From NCBI GenBank assembly GCA_964539855.1, contig CAZIJR010000021.1, forward strand, positions 1-11,919: 11,919 nt of DNA, in the 5' to 3' direction. The position numbers were made by a program, and so were the translations under genes. The DNA is from XYD1-FULL-39-28 sp964539855 (GTDB lineage Bacteria > Patescibacteriota > Minisyncoccia > Minisyncoccales > Staskawiczbacteraceae). Under the pieces are notes generated by a model. That model was not told where the DNA came from. It was given only the letters and a program-made list of their open reading frames with translations, and did not search any database. This document shows positions 5,174 to 11,679 of the stretch, in pieces; within the stretch, counting starts at the first letter, position 1; each line of letters begins with the position of its first letter.

Positions 5174-6226
5174 TTACGCTTTTAGCTTTAAACTCATGCG
5201 GTGTTCTTTGGGCTCTATAAGCAAAACTTCAAAGTCATAACTCTCCCCTATTTTTAGCTTGTTTTCCATTTCTTCTTTTGAGCTAAATTCTGAAACGTGG
5301 CATAGTCCACGGATTTTAGGAGCCACTTCTACAAAAGCCCCAAAAGCCGAAAATTTACTTACTTTACCTTTTATTTTATCCCCTTTGTTGTATTCCTTTT
5401 CAATTTCCTCCCAAGGATTGGGTTTTAAAGCTTTTAAAGAAAGAAAAACCTGGTTGTTATTTATGTCTATAATCTTGGCTTTTACGGTTTCACCTACAGT
5501 TACCACTTCAGTAGGATTTTCCACTAGTTGCCAGTCAAGCTCTGAGATATGGATCAAACCTTCTATTTCATCAAACTTTATAAAAGCTCCAAAATCAGCA
5601 ATACCAGTTATGTCTCCATCAACAACATCTCCTTTTTTGTAGTTTTTTAAGGTTTCTTTTATTTTTTCTTCTGACTTGGCTTTTTCAGATAATATAAGTT
5701 TATTCTCTGAAGCCAGCAAATCCAAAATTTTTACTTCCAGGGTTTTGCCTATAAATTTTTGCAGTTCTTTTAGGATTTTTTGTTTGTCTGCGTCAATTAC
5801 TCGCGGATAATGCTCGGGTGATAATTGCGAAACAGGCAAAAAGGCTTGTATGTTGTCTAAACTTGTCAAAAGCCCGCCTTTGTTTACGCCGGTAACTCTT
5901 ACACTTATAATTTGTCCGCTTTCTTTCATTTCCGTCAGTTTTTTCCAGCTCAAATCTTTTGTAGCGTCTTTTAAAGACAACTCTCTATATCCTTCGTCGT
6001 TTTCCAGTTCAACTATTTTTGCAAAAACCTGGTCTCCTATCTCCAAACTTTTGATTGTATTTTTGGCCTCATAAAATTCCCTGCCGTAAATTATGCCGGT
6101 GCCGTAAATTCCCAGGTCAATAAAAATAGAGGACCTGTCTCTGGCCACAACCTTTCCTTCTATAGTAGCTCCAATAGAAAGAGGAGAAGACGCGTCCCCT
6201 GGTTTATTTTCTTTTATTATTGTCAT
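5174..6226 (-). CDS. rpsA: 30S ribosomal protein S1 (four S1 domains)
   Basis: This is an S1-type RNA-binding protein of the small ribosomal subunit that helps load mRNA. The 350-residue product contains four S1 (OB-fold) repeats at about residues 18-88, 103-181, 198-266 and 280-349. Domain 3 (ADFGAFIKFDEIEGLIHISEL) and domain 4 (SAFGAFVEVAPKIRGLCHVSE) have the most typical RNA-binding faces. Domain 1 (IFIDLGIYGTGIIYGRE) is the ribosome-docking type, and domain 2 is more diverged. E. coli S1 has six repeats and 557 residues; four-repeat forms occur in many other bacteria. The start is the ATG at 6226, with no SD. A promoter candidate, a structured leader of about 85 nt and a strong terminator make it a single-gene unit. 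In a genome with few SD sequences, S1 may matter more for initiation; that is inference. Confidence 0.93.
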   Translation of the reverse strand: MTIIKENKPGDASSPLSIGATIEGKVVARDRSSIFIDLGIYGTGIIYGREFYEAKNTIKSLEIGDQVFAKIVELENDEGYRELSLKDATKDLSWKKLTEMKESGQIISVRVTGVNKGGLLTSLDNIQAFLPVSQLSPEHYPRVIDADKQKILKELQKFIGKTLEVKILDLLASENKLILSEKAKSEEKIKETLKNYKKGDVVDGDITGIADFGAFIKFDEIEGLIHISELDWQLVENPTEVVTVGETVKAKIIDINNNQVFLSLKALKPNPWEEIEKEYNKGDKIKGKVSKFSAFGAFVEVAPKIRGLCHVSEFSSKEEMENKLKIGESYDFEVLLIEPKEHRMSLKLKA

Positions 6227-6264
6227 TTTTTTTGATAAAAAAACACCTGTTTATTTTTCTCTCT

Positions 6265-6296
6265 CGCCTGAGGCGGATTCTGCTGCAGGTCAGCAG
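6265..6296 (-). promoter_or_regulatory. Twin hairpins in the rpsA leader
   Basis: In the presumed rpsA leader, CGCC/GGCG (6265-6275, loop TGA on the plus strand) is followed by CTGCTG (6280-6285) with CAGCAG (6291-6296) around a 5-nt loop. The leader has no SD. In E. coli the rpsA leader is also SD-less and folded, and S1 represses its own translation through it. The same logic is possible here. A decayed REP-like palindrome is the alternative. Confidence 0.4.
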
Positions 6297-6317
6297 TATT
6301 AATTATTAAGTATATTT

Positions 6318-6345
6318 ACTATACACCAATTTATGCATTTTGCAA
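6318..6345 (-). promoter_or_regulatory. Candidate rpsA promoter
   Basis: On the minus strand TTGCAA (6345-6340) and TATAGT (6323-6318) are separated by 16 nt, giving a start near 6311 and a leader of about 85 nt. Its -35 is only 3 bp from the -35 of the divergent promoter at 6349-6377, so the two may compete or share control. Confidence 0.5.
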
Positions 6346-6348
6346 CCC

Positions 6349-6377
6349 TTGAAGCGAAAAACAGTTTGTGGTAAAAT
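6349..6377 (+). promoter_or_regulatory. Promoter of the MBL-hydrolase/gyrA operon, nearly leaderless
   Basis: TTGAAG (6349-6354) is followed after 17 nt by TAAAAT (6372-6377). Transcription would start near 6384, within about 2 nt of the ATG at 6386. That predicts a leaderless or almost leaderless mRNA, which agrees with the missing SD. Confidence 0.55.
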
Positions 6378-6385
6378 TATAGAAT

Positions 6386-7048
6386 ATGGCGAAGATTCAA
6401 TGGGCAGGGCAATCCTGCTTTCAAATTTCGGTTTCCAATTCAAGAGACCATTCAGCTGATATTGTGATAGATCCATTTGATGAAGAAACGGGATTAAAAG
6501 TCCCTAATTTTTCTGCTGATATAGCGATGGTAACGCATGGCCATCACGACCACAATAATGTAAAAGCCTTGAAAGGTGACCCCTTTGTTGTAGACGGTCC
6601 AGGAGAATATGAAGTCAAAGGAGTTTTTATACAAGGAATTCCCTCTTTTCACGATGATTCCGAAGGCAAGGAAAGGGGTAAAAATACAATTTATGTTATA
6701 GAAGCTGAAGGCATAAAGTTTTGCCATTTAGGAGATTTGGGCCAAAAACAATTGACAGATGAACAGCTGGAAAAAATAGACGGAGTGGATGTTTTGATGA
6801 TTCCTGTTGGTGGAGAATACACAATTAATTCTTCGGGAGCTCAAAAAATAATTTCTCAAATTGAGCCATTGGTTGTAATCCCAATGCACTACGCTTTGCC
6901 AAAATTAAACACAAAAATTAAGCTGGACGGAGTAGATAAATTTTTAAAAACAATGGGAAAAAATTTAGTAACACCAATTGATAAGTTTATAGTAAAATCC
7001 AGCACGCTATCTAAGGGTACAATGGAAATTGTAGTTTTACAGCCGTAA
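6386..7048 (+). CDS. MBL-fold metal-dependent hydrolase (UlaG/UPF0173-like)
   Basis: This 220-residue protein has a metallo-beta-lactamase fold. It opens with KIQWAGQSCFQI, typical of the UlaG/YtkL-like branch. The metal motif HGHHDH is at residues 51-56. Further candidate ligands are His89 (in PSFHDD), His114 and Asp117 (in CHLGDLG) and His168 (in IPMHYALPK). The set fits a two-metal hydrolase, so it is probably active. The substrate cannot be told from sequence; family members include lactonases, phosphodiesterase-like enzymes and RNA-related nucleases. The start is the ATG at 6386, placed almost on the predicted transcription start. It is the first gene of a three-gene unit with the 69-aa TM protein (9 nt gap) and gyrA (12 nt gap). 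Confidence 0.88.
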   Translation: MAKIQWAGQSCFQISVSNSRDHSADIVIDPFDEETGLKVPNFSADIAMVTHGHHDHNNVKALKGDPFVVDGPGEYEVKGVFIQGIPSFHDDSEGKERGKNTIYVIEAEGIKFCHLGDLGQKQLTDEQLEKIDGVDVLMIPVGGEYTINSSGAQKIISQIEPLVVIPMHYALPKLNTKIKLDGVDKFLKTMGKNLVTPIDKFIVKSSTLSKGTMEIVVLQP

Positions 7049-7057
7049 TTTTAAAAA

Positions 7058-7267
7058 ATGGATTTTCACGCTTATCTAGAAAAACTTAGAGCCTTATCTG
7101 ACAAGCAGAAAAAAATTGTCCTATGGACAATTGTAGTGGTTTTGGGGATTATAATGGGACTTTTTTGGATAAGAGGAGCATTAAACAGCCTATCTGAAAT
7201 GGGAAGCGCAGTAGGACAAATTCAGCTTCCTGAAATAGAAACGCTACCCGAAGATTTTGGGCAATAA
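7058..7267 (+). CDS. Small single-pass membrane protein, unknown function
   Basis: This 69-residue protein has an N-terminal amphipathic, charged part (HAYLEKLRALSDKQKK, residues 4-19). One strong membrane helix follows at about 20-38 (IVLWTIVVVLGIIMGLFWI). The acidic C-terminal tail is rich in Pro and Glu (LPEIETLPEDFG). The KQKK cluster before the helix suggests the N-terminus is inside. I do not recognise a family. It lies 9 nt after the hydrolase and 12 nt before gyrA, so the three are very likely cotranscribed. No SD precedes it. Its open frame fits exactly between two certain genes on the same strand, which supports it being real. Confidence 0.72.
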   Translation: MDFHAYLEKLRALSDKQKKIVLWTIVVVLGIIMGLFWIRGALNSLSEMGSAVGQIQLPEIETLPEDFGQ

Positions 7268-7279
7268 GCATTATTTTAT

Positions 7280-9832
7280 ATGGCAGAGGAAAAAGAAAAT
7301 AAAAAACCCAAGGCAAAAGAAGACGGGAAAACTTCTGAAAGCAAAAGGGGAAATGTGGACCAGAGGGAAATTGTGACGGAGCTGAAGGAATCATACATTG
7401 ATTACGCAATGTCAGTTATTGTTTCGCGTGCGCTTCCCGATGTAAGGGATGGGTTAAAGCCTGTGCATAGGCGTATTTTATATGCAATGGGAGAAACAGG
7501 ATTAAGATCTAGTGTAAAACACAGAAAATCCATGTCAGTAGTGGGAGAAGTTTTAAAGTCTTATCACCCTCATGGCGACACGGCTGTTTATGAATCTATG
7601 GTTAGGATGGCACAAGATTTTAATATGCGCTATATGCTTGTGGATGGCCAAGGAAACTTTGGCAGTATAGACGGTGACGGCGCTGCAGCTGCCCGTTATA
7701 CAGAGTGCAGAATGTCCAAAATAGGAGAATTAATGCTACAGGACATTGAAAAAGGTACGGTTAATTTTATAGACAACTATGATGGTACCACAAAAGAGCC
7801 AACTGTTTTGCCTTCACCTGTGCCTCAACTCCTTTTAAATGGGACATTGGGAATTGCTGTGGGAATGGCAACAAATATTCCTCCTCATAATTTAACAGAA
7901 GTTTTGGATGCTTCTATTTATGTGTTAGATCATCCAAAAGCCGAAACTGAAGATTTATTCCAGTTTGTACAAGGCCCGGATTTTCCTACGGGTGGAATAA
8001 TTTATGACCAAAAAGAAATAATTTCCGCTTATTCCCAAGGAAAAGGTTCTATTTTAATGCGCGGAAAAGCAGATGTTCTGGAAAGGAAAGATGGATCTGA
8101 AAGAATTGTAATCACAGAAATTCCCTATCAGGTTTTAAAATCTAATTTGGTGGAAGACCTGGCAAGACTAGTTACAGAAAAAAAGGTTGAGGGTATAAAA
8201 GATATAAGAGATTTATCTGACCGAGAAGGAATGAGAATTGTGATTGACGTTAAAAGAGGATACCAGCCTCAAAGAATTTTAAATAGATTATACAAATTTA
8301 CTAATCTTCAAAAAACTTTTCATTTGAATTTATTGGCCTTGGTTGACGGCATCCAACCTGAAATTTTGTCTTTGTCTGACGTTTTAAAATATTTTATTAA
8401 GCACAGGGAAGAAGTGGTGACACGCAGGACAAAATTTGATTTAGAAAAAGCAAAAGAAAGGGCGCATATTTTGGAAGGCCTTATGATTGCTTTAAAAAAT
8501 ATTGATGCTGTTATACAGACAATCAAAAAATCAGCAGATAGAGAGGAGGCAAGGGTTAATTTAATTAAAAAATTCAAGCTTTCAGAAAGGCAGGCAGTGG
8601 CTATTTTGGAAATGAGGTTGCAAACATTGGCGGGATTGGAGAGAAAGAAAATTGAAGACGAGCTAAAAGAAATTTTGGAAAAAATAAAAGAATTAACAGC
8701 AATCTTAAAGAGTCCTGAAAAACTGAAAGCAATTATCAAAAAAGAACTCCAAGAACTAAGAGAAAAATACGGAGATAAAAGAAAAACAAAGGTTATAAAA
8801 GGAAAACTGGGAGAAATTACAGAAGTTGATTTGGTACCATTGGAAGAAACTATGGTTACTTTGACTACAGGTGGATATATAAAAAGAATAAACCCCGCTA
8901 CTTATAAAATACAAAAACGAGGAGGTAAAGGAATAATGGGTATGAAAACAATGGGAGATGACATTGTAGAACATTTTTTGTGTGCTTCAACTCATGATAA
9001 CCTAATGTTTTTTACAGACACAGGCAAAATTTTTCAGACCCAGGTTTATGAAATTCCCGAGGGTACAAGGGTTGCTAGAGGAAGAGGTTTGTTAAATTTT
9101 TTGGAACTTTCTACAGAAGAAAAAGTTTTATCTTTGGTGCCTATGGCAAAATCTGTTCCCGGAAAGCCCATCGACAATCCAGAGCAGGCAAAGTTTTTGG
9201 TGATGATTACTAAAAACGGTAGAATTAAAAAGACTTCTTTAAAAGAATTTGAAACCGTAAGAAAGTCGGGAATTATTGCCATAAAATTAGAAAAAGGAGA
9301 TGCACTGAAAAAAGTTGTCAAAACAACAGGAGAGGATGAAATAATGGTGGTTACCAAAAACGGAATTTCTATAAGGTTTAAGGAAAAAGATATTAGGCCT
9401 ATGGGTAGATCGGCAGCTGGAGTAAAAGGAATTAGTCTTAAAAAAGGAGATGAAGTCATAGGCATGGATGTAATAAACAAGGAAGTCAAGCTTGATGAAA
9501 AAACTCAAAAACCTTCAAAAAGATACTTACTTATTGTAATGGAAAACGGACACGGAAAGCGCACAGAAATTTCCCAGTATAAAGTTCAGGGCAGGGGTGG
9601 GTCTGGAATAAAAACAGCAAACATTACATCTAAAACCGGAGCAATTGTAATGTCATGTATTTTAGAAGAGCCCTTGGATGAAGAAGACTTGATTGTAATT
9701 TCGCGTAAAGGCCAGGTTATAAGAACCGAAACAAAAGCTGTTTCTTTGCTGGGCAGAGCAACTCAAGGAGTAAGAATTATGCGCCTGGAGCCAGGCGATA
9801 AAGTTGCATCTGGTGCGTGCCTGAAGGATTAA
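7280..9832 (+). CDS. gyrA: DNA gyrase subunit A
   Basis: GyrA is the DNA breakage-reunion subunit of gyrase, which with GyrB adds negative supercoils using ATP. The 850-residue product has an extra charged N-terminus (about 1-30), then the winged-helix core beginning ESYIDYAMSVIVSRALPDVR. The active-site Tyr is Tyr140 in AARYTE. The quinolone-pocket loop is HPHGDTAVYE, with Thr101 and Glu105 at the positions of E. coli Ser83 and Asp87; both occur naturally in other bacteria. A long coiled-coil region spans about 380-500. The GyrA box QKRGGKG at 545-551 and the beta-pinwheel C-terminal domain mark it as gyrase, not topoisomerase IV. The start is the ATG at 7280, without SD. It is the last gene of the unit begun at 6386. 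No terminator is evident before the pilin cluster. Confidence 0.97.
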   Translation: MAEEKENKKPKAKEDGKTSESKRGNVDQREIVTELKESYIDYAMSVIVSRALPDVRDGLKPVHRRILYAMGETGLRSSVKHRKSMSVVGEVLKSYHPHGDTAVYESMVRMAQDFNMRYMLVDGQGNFGSIDGDGAAAARYTECRMSKIGELMLQDIEKGTVNFIDNYDGTTKEPTVLPSPVPQLLLNGTLGIAVGMATNIPPHNLTEVLDASIYVLDHPKAETEDLFQFVQGPDFPTGGIIYDQKEIISAYSQGKGSILMRGKADVLERKDGSERIVITEIPYQVLKSNLVEDLARLVTEKKVEGIKDIRDLSDREGMRIVIDVKRGYQPQRILNRLYKFTNLQKTFHLNLLALVDGIQPEILSLSDVLKYFIKHREEVVTRRTKFDLEKAKERAHILEGLMIALKNIDAVIQTIKKSADREEARVNLIKKFKLSERQAVAILEMRLQTLAGLERKKIEDELKEILEKIKELTAILKSPEKLKAIIKKELQELREKYGDKRKTKVIKGKLGEITEVDLVPLEETMVTLTTGGYIKRINPATYKIQKRGGKGIMGMKTMGDDIVEHFLCASTHDNLMFFTDTGKIFQTQVYEIPEGTRVARGRGLLNFLELSTEEKVLSLVPMAKSVPGKPIDNPEQAKFLVMITKNGRIKKTSLKEFETVRKSGIIAIKLEKGDALKKVVKTTGEDEIMVVTKNGISIRFKEKDIRPMGRSAAGVKGISLKKGDEVIGMDVINKEVKLDEKTQKPSKRYLLIVMENGHGKRTEISQYKVQGRGGSGIKTANITSKTGAIVMSCILEEPLDEEDLIVISRKGQVIRTETKAVSLLGRATQGVRIMRLEPGDKVASGACLKD

Positions 9833-9835
9833 TAG

Positions 9836-9844
9836 TTATCCACA
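9836..9844 (+). other. Perfect DnaA-box match
   Basis: TTATCCACA at 9836-9844 equals the E. coli DnaA-box consensus. It is 4 nt after the gyrA stop codon and overlaps the -35 region of the pilin promoter. It is isolated: only 8-of-9 matches occur elsewhere in the window. An origin is therefore not supported, and a role in regulation is speculative. Confidence 0.3.
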
Positions 9845-9862
9845 GCTTGAATTCTATTTTTT

Positions 9863-9871
9863 TGGTATAAT
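9863..9871 (+). promoter_or_regulatory. Extended -10 promoter of the pilin array
   Basis: TGG directly precedes a perfect TATAAT (9866-9871), an extended -10. A good -35 at 17 nt is missing; TTGAAT at 9847-9852 is spaced only 13 nt. Transcription would start near 9878, about 3 nt before the ATG at 9881, so the mRNA would be nearly leaderless. No SD is present. Confidence 0.55.
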
Positions 9872-9880
9872 GAATTTAAG

Positions 9881-10213
9881 ATGAATAGAAAAGTTGTATT
9901 TTTTTTGATGATGGCTGGGATGATTTGTTCAGCAAGCTTTATTTTGGCTGCAGGATCAGTGGCTTTAACGAACCCCATATCGGCCAGTAATTTTCCAGAA
10001 CTTTTAAAGTCAATAACAACAGTGGTTGCAAGCCTGATTGGAGGATTAGCTACTATAATGATTATAATAGCCGGATTCTTTTTTCTTACTTCAGCTGGAA
10101 TACCAAGCAGGGTGGAGACAGGGAAAAAAGCTTTATTCTTTGCTATAATGGGTATAGTTATTGCTCTTATCGCTGGGCCAATAGTAAACCAAATTTTAGA
10201 CATATTAAAATAA
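9881..10213 (+). CDS. VirB2/TrbC-like pilin, paralogue 1 of 5
   Basis: This 110-residue protein is the most diverged member of the array. It has a signal peptide (NRKVVFFLMMAGMICSASF, then ILAAG), a short exposed segment (about 25-45) and a first membrane helix at about 47-72. The family loop FLTSAGIPSRVETGKKAL is followed by a second helix at about 85-108 and a short C-terminus. The layout of signal peptide, two helices and a small polar loop is that of VirB2/TrbC pilins, the subunits of type IV secretion pili. Gly-rich helix faces (LIGGLA) support packing in a filament. Its loop has Ile-Pro where others have Asp/Glu-Pro. It is first behind the promoter and has the C-terminus DILK. Assignment is by architecture and motif, so it is good to the family but not to a named gene. 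Confidence 0.78.
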   Translation: MNRKVVFFLMMAGMICSASFILAAGSVALTNPISASNFPELLKSITTVVASLIGGLATIMIIIAGFFFLTSAGIPSRVETGKKALFFAIMGIVIALIAGPIVNQILDILK

Positions 10214-10258
10214 TAAAAAAGGTCGATTTTTTTCTATTAAACTTCAAATTTTAAAGAA

Positions 10259-10582
10259 ATGAAAAAAATTGCATTAAGTTTAGCTTCTTTGAGTGCCATG
10301 GCTTTGCCACTTGTTGCAGGAGCGCAAATTGGCGGAAATCCGCCTAACATTAGCACAGACCTTGTTAGTATTGGAAACCAAATTGCAAGAGGTGCCTGGA
10401 TAGTTTTCACAATAATAGCAGTTTTAGCTTTTATCATTGCAGGAGTTTTGTTCTTGGTATCGGGAGGAGATTCTGATAAAATTACAAAAGCAAGACAAGC
10501 ATTTTTGTGGGGAGTGGCAGGAGTTGTGGTAGGTATTTTGGCTTTTACCATAATTACAGTAGTTTCAAGCGTTATCCATTAA
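10259..10582 (+). CDS. VirB2/TrbC-like pilin, paralogue 2 of 5
   Basis: This 107-residue protein has a signal peptide (KKIALSLASLSAMALPLVAGA, likely cut before Gln23). A longer Gly/Asn/Pro-rich mature N-terminus follows (IGGNPPNIST). Helix 1 is at about 40-64 and ends AGVLFLVSGGDSDKITKARQA, the array's signature loop. Helix 2 is at about 80-103 (WGVAGVVVGILAFTIITVV). It is closest to paralogue 3, sharing the WGVAG and AF.II patterns, so these two probably arose by a recent duplication. The gene starts 45 nt after paralogue 1 with no SD. It is followed by a GC-rich hairpin at 10595-10620. The predicted role is a pilus or secretion-channel subunit in the cytoplasmic membrane before assembly. 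Confidence 0.82.
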   Translation: MKKIALSLASLSAMALPLVAGAQIGGNPPNISTDLVSIGNQIARGAWIVFTIIAVLAFIIAGVLFLVSGGDSDKITKARQAFLWGVAGVVVGILAFTIITVVSSVIH

Positions 10583-10594
10583 TTTGTTTAATTT

Positions 10595-10620
10595 CTCCCG
10601 CCCCATTAGCGGGGCGGGAG
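10595..10620. repeat. GC-rich 10-bp hairpin between pilin genes 2 and 3
   Basis: CTCCCGCCCC (10595-10604) and GGGGCGGGAG (10611-10620) form a perfect stem with a 6-nt loop. The next bases are CTGTTTAAAAA, so no U-run follows and full termination is unlikely. It may be an RNA-stability or partial-attenuation element that sets different levels for pilins 1-2 and 3-5. A REP-like palindrome is the alternative. Confidence 0.6.
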
Positions 10621-10633
10621 CTGTTTAAAAATA

Positions 10634-10942
10634 GTGAGAAAAAAAATAATATTATTGGTATTGATTTGTGCGTTAGTTTTGCCAAGTATTGCCTTTGGCG
10701 CAGTTGATAGTATCCAAAGTTTGTCTGTAGCCATAGCACGGGTGGTATGGTTTGTTTTTACAGTTATTGCGGTAATTTGTTTTCTTGTAGCTGGCGTAAT
10801 GTTTTTAACTGCGCAGGGTGAACCAGAAAAGCTTAAGCTGGCAAGGTCAGCTTTTATTTGGGGAGTAGCAGGTATATTAGTGGGCATTGTTGCTTTTTCA
10901 ATAATAAAAATAACTTGCAACGCACTGGGCGCTGCATGCTGA
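10634..10942 (+). CDS. VirB2/TrbC-like pilin, paralogue 3 of 5
   Basis: This protein has 102 residues from a GTG start at 10634. That start is chosen because it gives a full signal peptide (RKKIILLVLICALVLPSIAFG) aligned with those of its neighbours. Helix 1 is at about 33-56. The loop FLTAQGEPEKLKLARSA carries the common Pro-Glu-Lys-Leu pattern. Helix 2 (IWGVAGILVGIVAFSII) is close to that of paralogue 2. The C-terminus is unusual: TCNALGAAC holds two Cys residues seven apart, which could form a disulfide or a lipid or metal contact. It follows the GC-rich hairpin and ends in TGA. It is predicted to be a type IV secretion-type pilin subunit. Confidence 0.82.
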   Translation: MRKKIILLVLICALVLPSIAFGAVDSIQSLSVAIARVVWFVFTVIAVICFLVAGVMFLTAQGEPEKLKLARSAFIWGVAGILVGIVAFSIIKITCNALGAAC

Positions 10943-10979
10943 AAATTTTAAAACTATAAAATCTAAATATATAAAAAAT

Positions 10980-11279
10980 ATGGACAAAAAAATAGTATTT
11001 TTAATTTTATTGTCTGTTTTAGCATTACCAACTATTGCCCTTGCAGTGCCAACTATAAGTGGTATGGCTGAGGCTATTGCGACACAAGTTGTTTTGGTAG
11101 GAACCTGGATTGTGGTGATTATGTGGGTGGTTACGGGTGTTTTGTTTTTGACATCTTCGGGAGATCCTGCAAAACTTAAACTGGCAAGAAACAGCTTGTT
11201 TGCGGCCATAGGTGGAACAATTTTAATAATCTTAGCCAATGGAGCAGTCGCCTTTGTGGCAAACTCCTTTGGAATATAA
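10980..11279 (+). CDS. VirB2/TrbC-like pilin, paralogue 4 of 5
   Basis: This 99-residue protein is the shortest member. The signal peptide is DKKIVFLILLSVLALPTIALA, probably cut near Val23. Helix 1 (about 34-58) is rich in Trp and Val. The loop FLTSSGDPAKLKLARNSL is the best example of the array consensus. Helix 2 (AAIGGTILIILANGAVAFV) shares ILANGA with paralogue 5, which suggests a second duplication pair. The start is the ATG at 10980, with no SD. It ends 13 nt before paralogue 5. It is predicted to be a membrane-inserted pilin of a type IV secretion-like apparatus. Confidence 0.83.
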   Translation: MDKKIVFLILLSVLALPTIALAVPTISGMAEAIATQVVLVGTWIVVIMWVVTGVLFLTSSGDPAKLKLARNSLFAAIGGTILIILANGAVAFVANSFGI

Positions 11280-11292
11280 TTAAACAAAGCCT

Positions 11293-11604
11293 ATGAAAAT
11301 AAACAAAAAAATACTATTTATATTTCTTCTGGCAATCGTTTTGCTTCCATCTTTAGCTTATGCCCAAAATACTTTACTTGATATTGTTACATCTGTAAAA
11401 GGACAGCTTACTGCGCTTGGGAGTGGCTTAGCGACAATAGCATTTATTATAGCGGGTATAATGTATTTATCTGCCACTGCAAACCCAGAAAGAATGAAGA
11501 TAGCTAAAGGAGCACTAATTGCTGCTGTAGTGGGAATAGTTATTATTGTGTTAGCCAATGGAGCAGAAGGATTTATAAAGAGTATATTTTTCGATGCCGG
11601 CTAG
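11293..11604 (+). CDS. VirB2/TrbC-like pilin, paralogue 5 of 5
   Basis: This 103-residue protein has a signal peptide (KINKKILFIFLLAIVLLPSLAYA, cut before Gln25), as in classical signal peptidase I sites. The mature N-terminus is short. Helix 1 spans about 40-60, followed by the loop YLSATANPERMKIAKGAL, where Asn-Pro-Glu replaces Asp-Pro-Glu. Helix 2 includes IVIIVLANGAEGFI, similar to paralogue 4. The C-terminus is SIFFDAG. It is the last gene of the array. After its TAG only about 15 nt separate it from the terminator of the convergent gene, and no separate plus-strand U-run terminator is seen. Confidence 0.82.
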   Translation: MKINKKILFIFLLAIVLLPSLAYAQNTLLDIVTSVKGQLTALGSGLATIAFIIAGIMYLSATANPERMKIAKGALIAAVVGIVIIVLANGAEGFIKSIFFDAG

Positions 11605-11618
11605 CCATATTTTATAAT

Positions 11619-11661
11619 AAAAAAAGGCGCCCCAATTTGCTTCCTTGCGAAATTGGGGCGC
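11619..11661 (-). terminator. Intrinsic terminator of the minus-strand coiled-coil gene
   Basis: GCGCCCCAATTT (11627-11638) and AAATTGGGGCGC (11650-11661) form a 12-bp perfect stem with an 11-nt loop. On the minus strand a run of seven U follows (complement of 11619-11625), 18 nt after the stop codon. On the plus strand it lacks a U-run, so it mainly serves the minus-strand gene. Confidence 0.85.
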
Positions 11662-11679
11662 TGTTGTGTTGGGCGGGTC

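Noticed and set aside
9782..9797. Hairpin CGCCTGG/CCAGGCG near the end of gyrA as terminator
   Set aside because: It lies within conserved gyrA coding sequence, has only a 2-nt loop and no U-run behind it.
7280..9832. ParC (topoisomerase IV subunit A) instead of GyrA
   Set aside because: The QKRGGKG GyrA box and a full beta-pinwheel domain favour gyrase.
10507..10707. 66-codon plus-strand frame bridging pilins 2 and 3
   Set aside because: It runs out of frame through the second helix of pilin 2, the GC hairpin and the signal peptide of pilin 3; the pilin frames are much better supported.
9881..11604. Type IVa prepilins (PilA-like)
   Set aside because: No prepilin peptidase motif (G|FxxxE) is present; the proteins have ordinary signal peptides and two helices, as in VirB2/TrbC.
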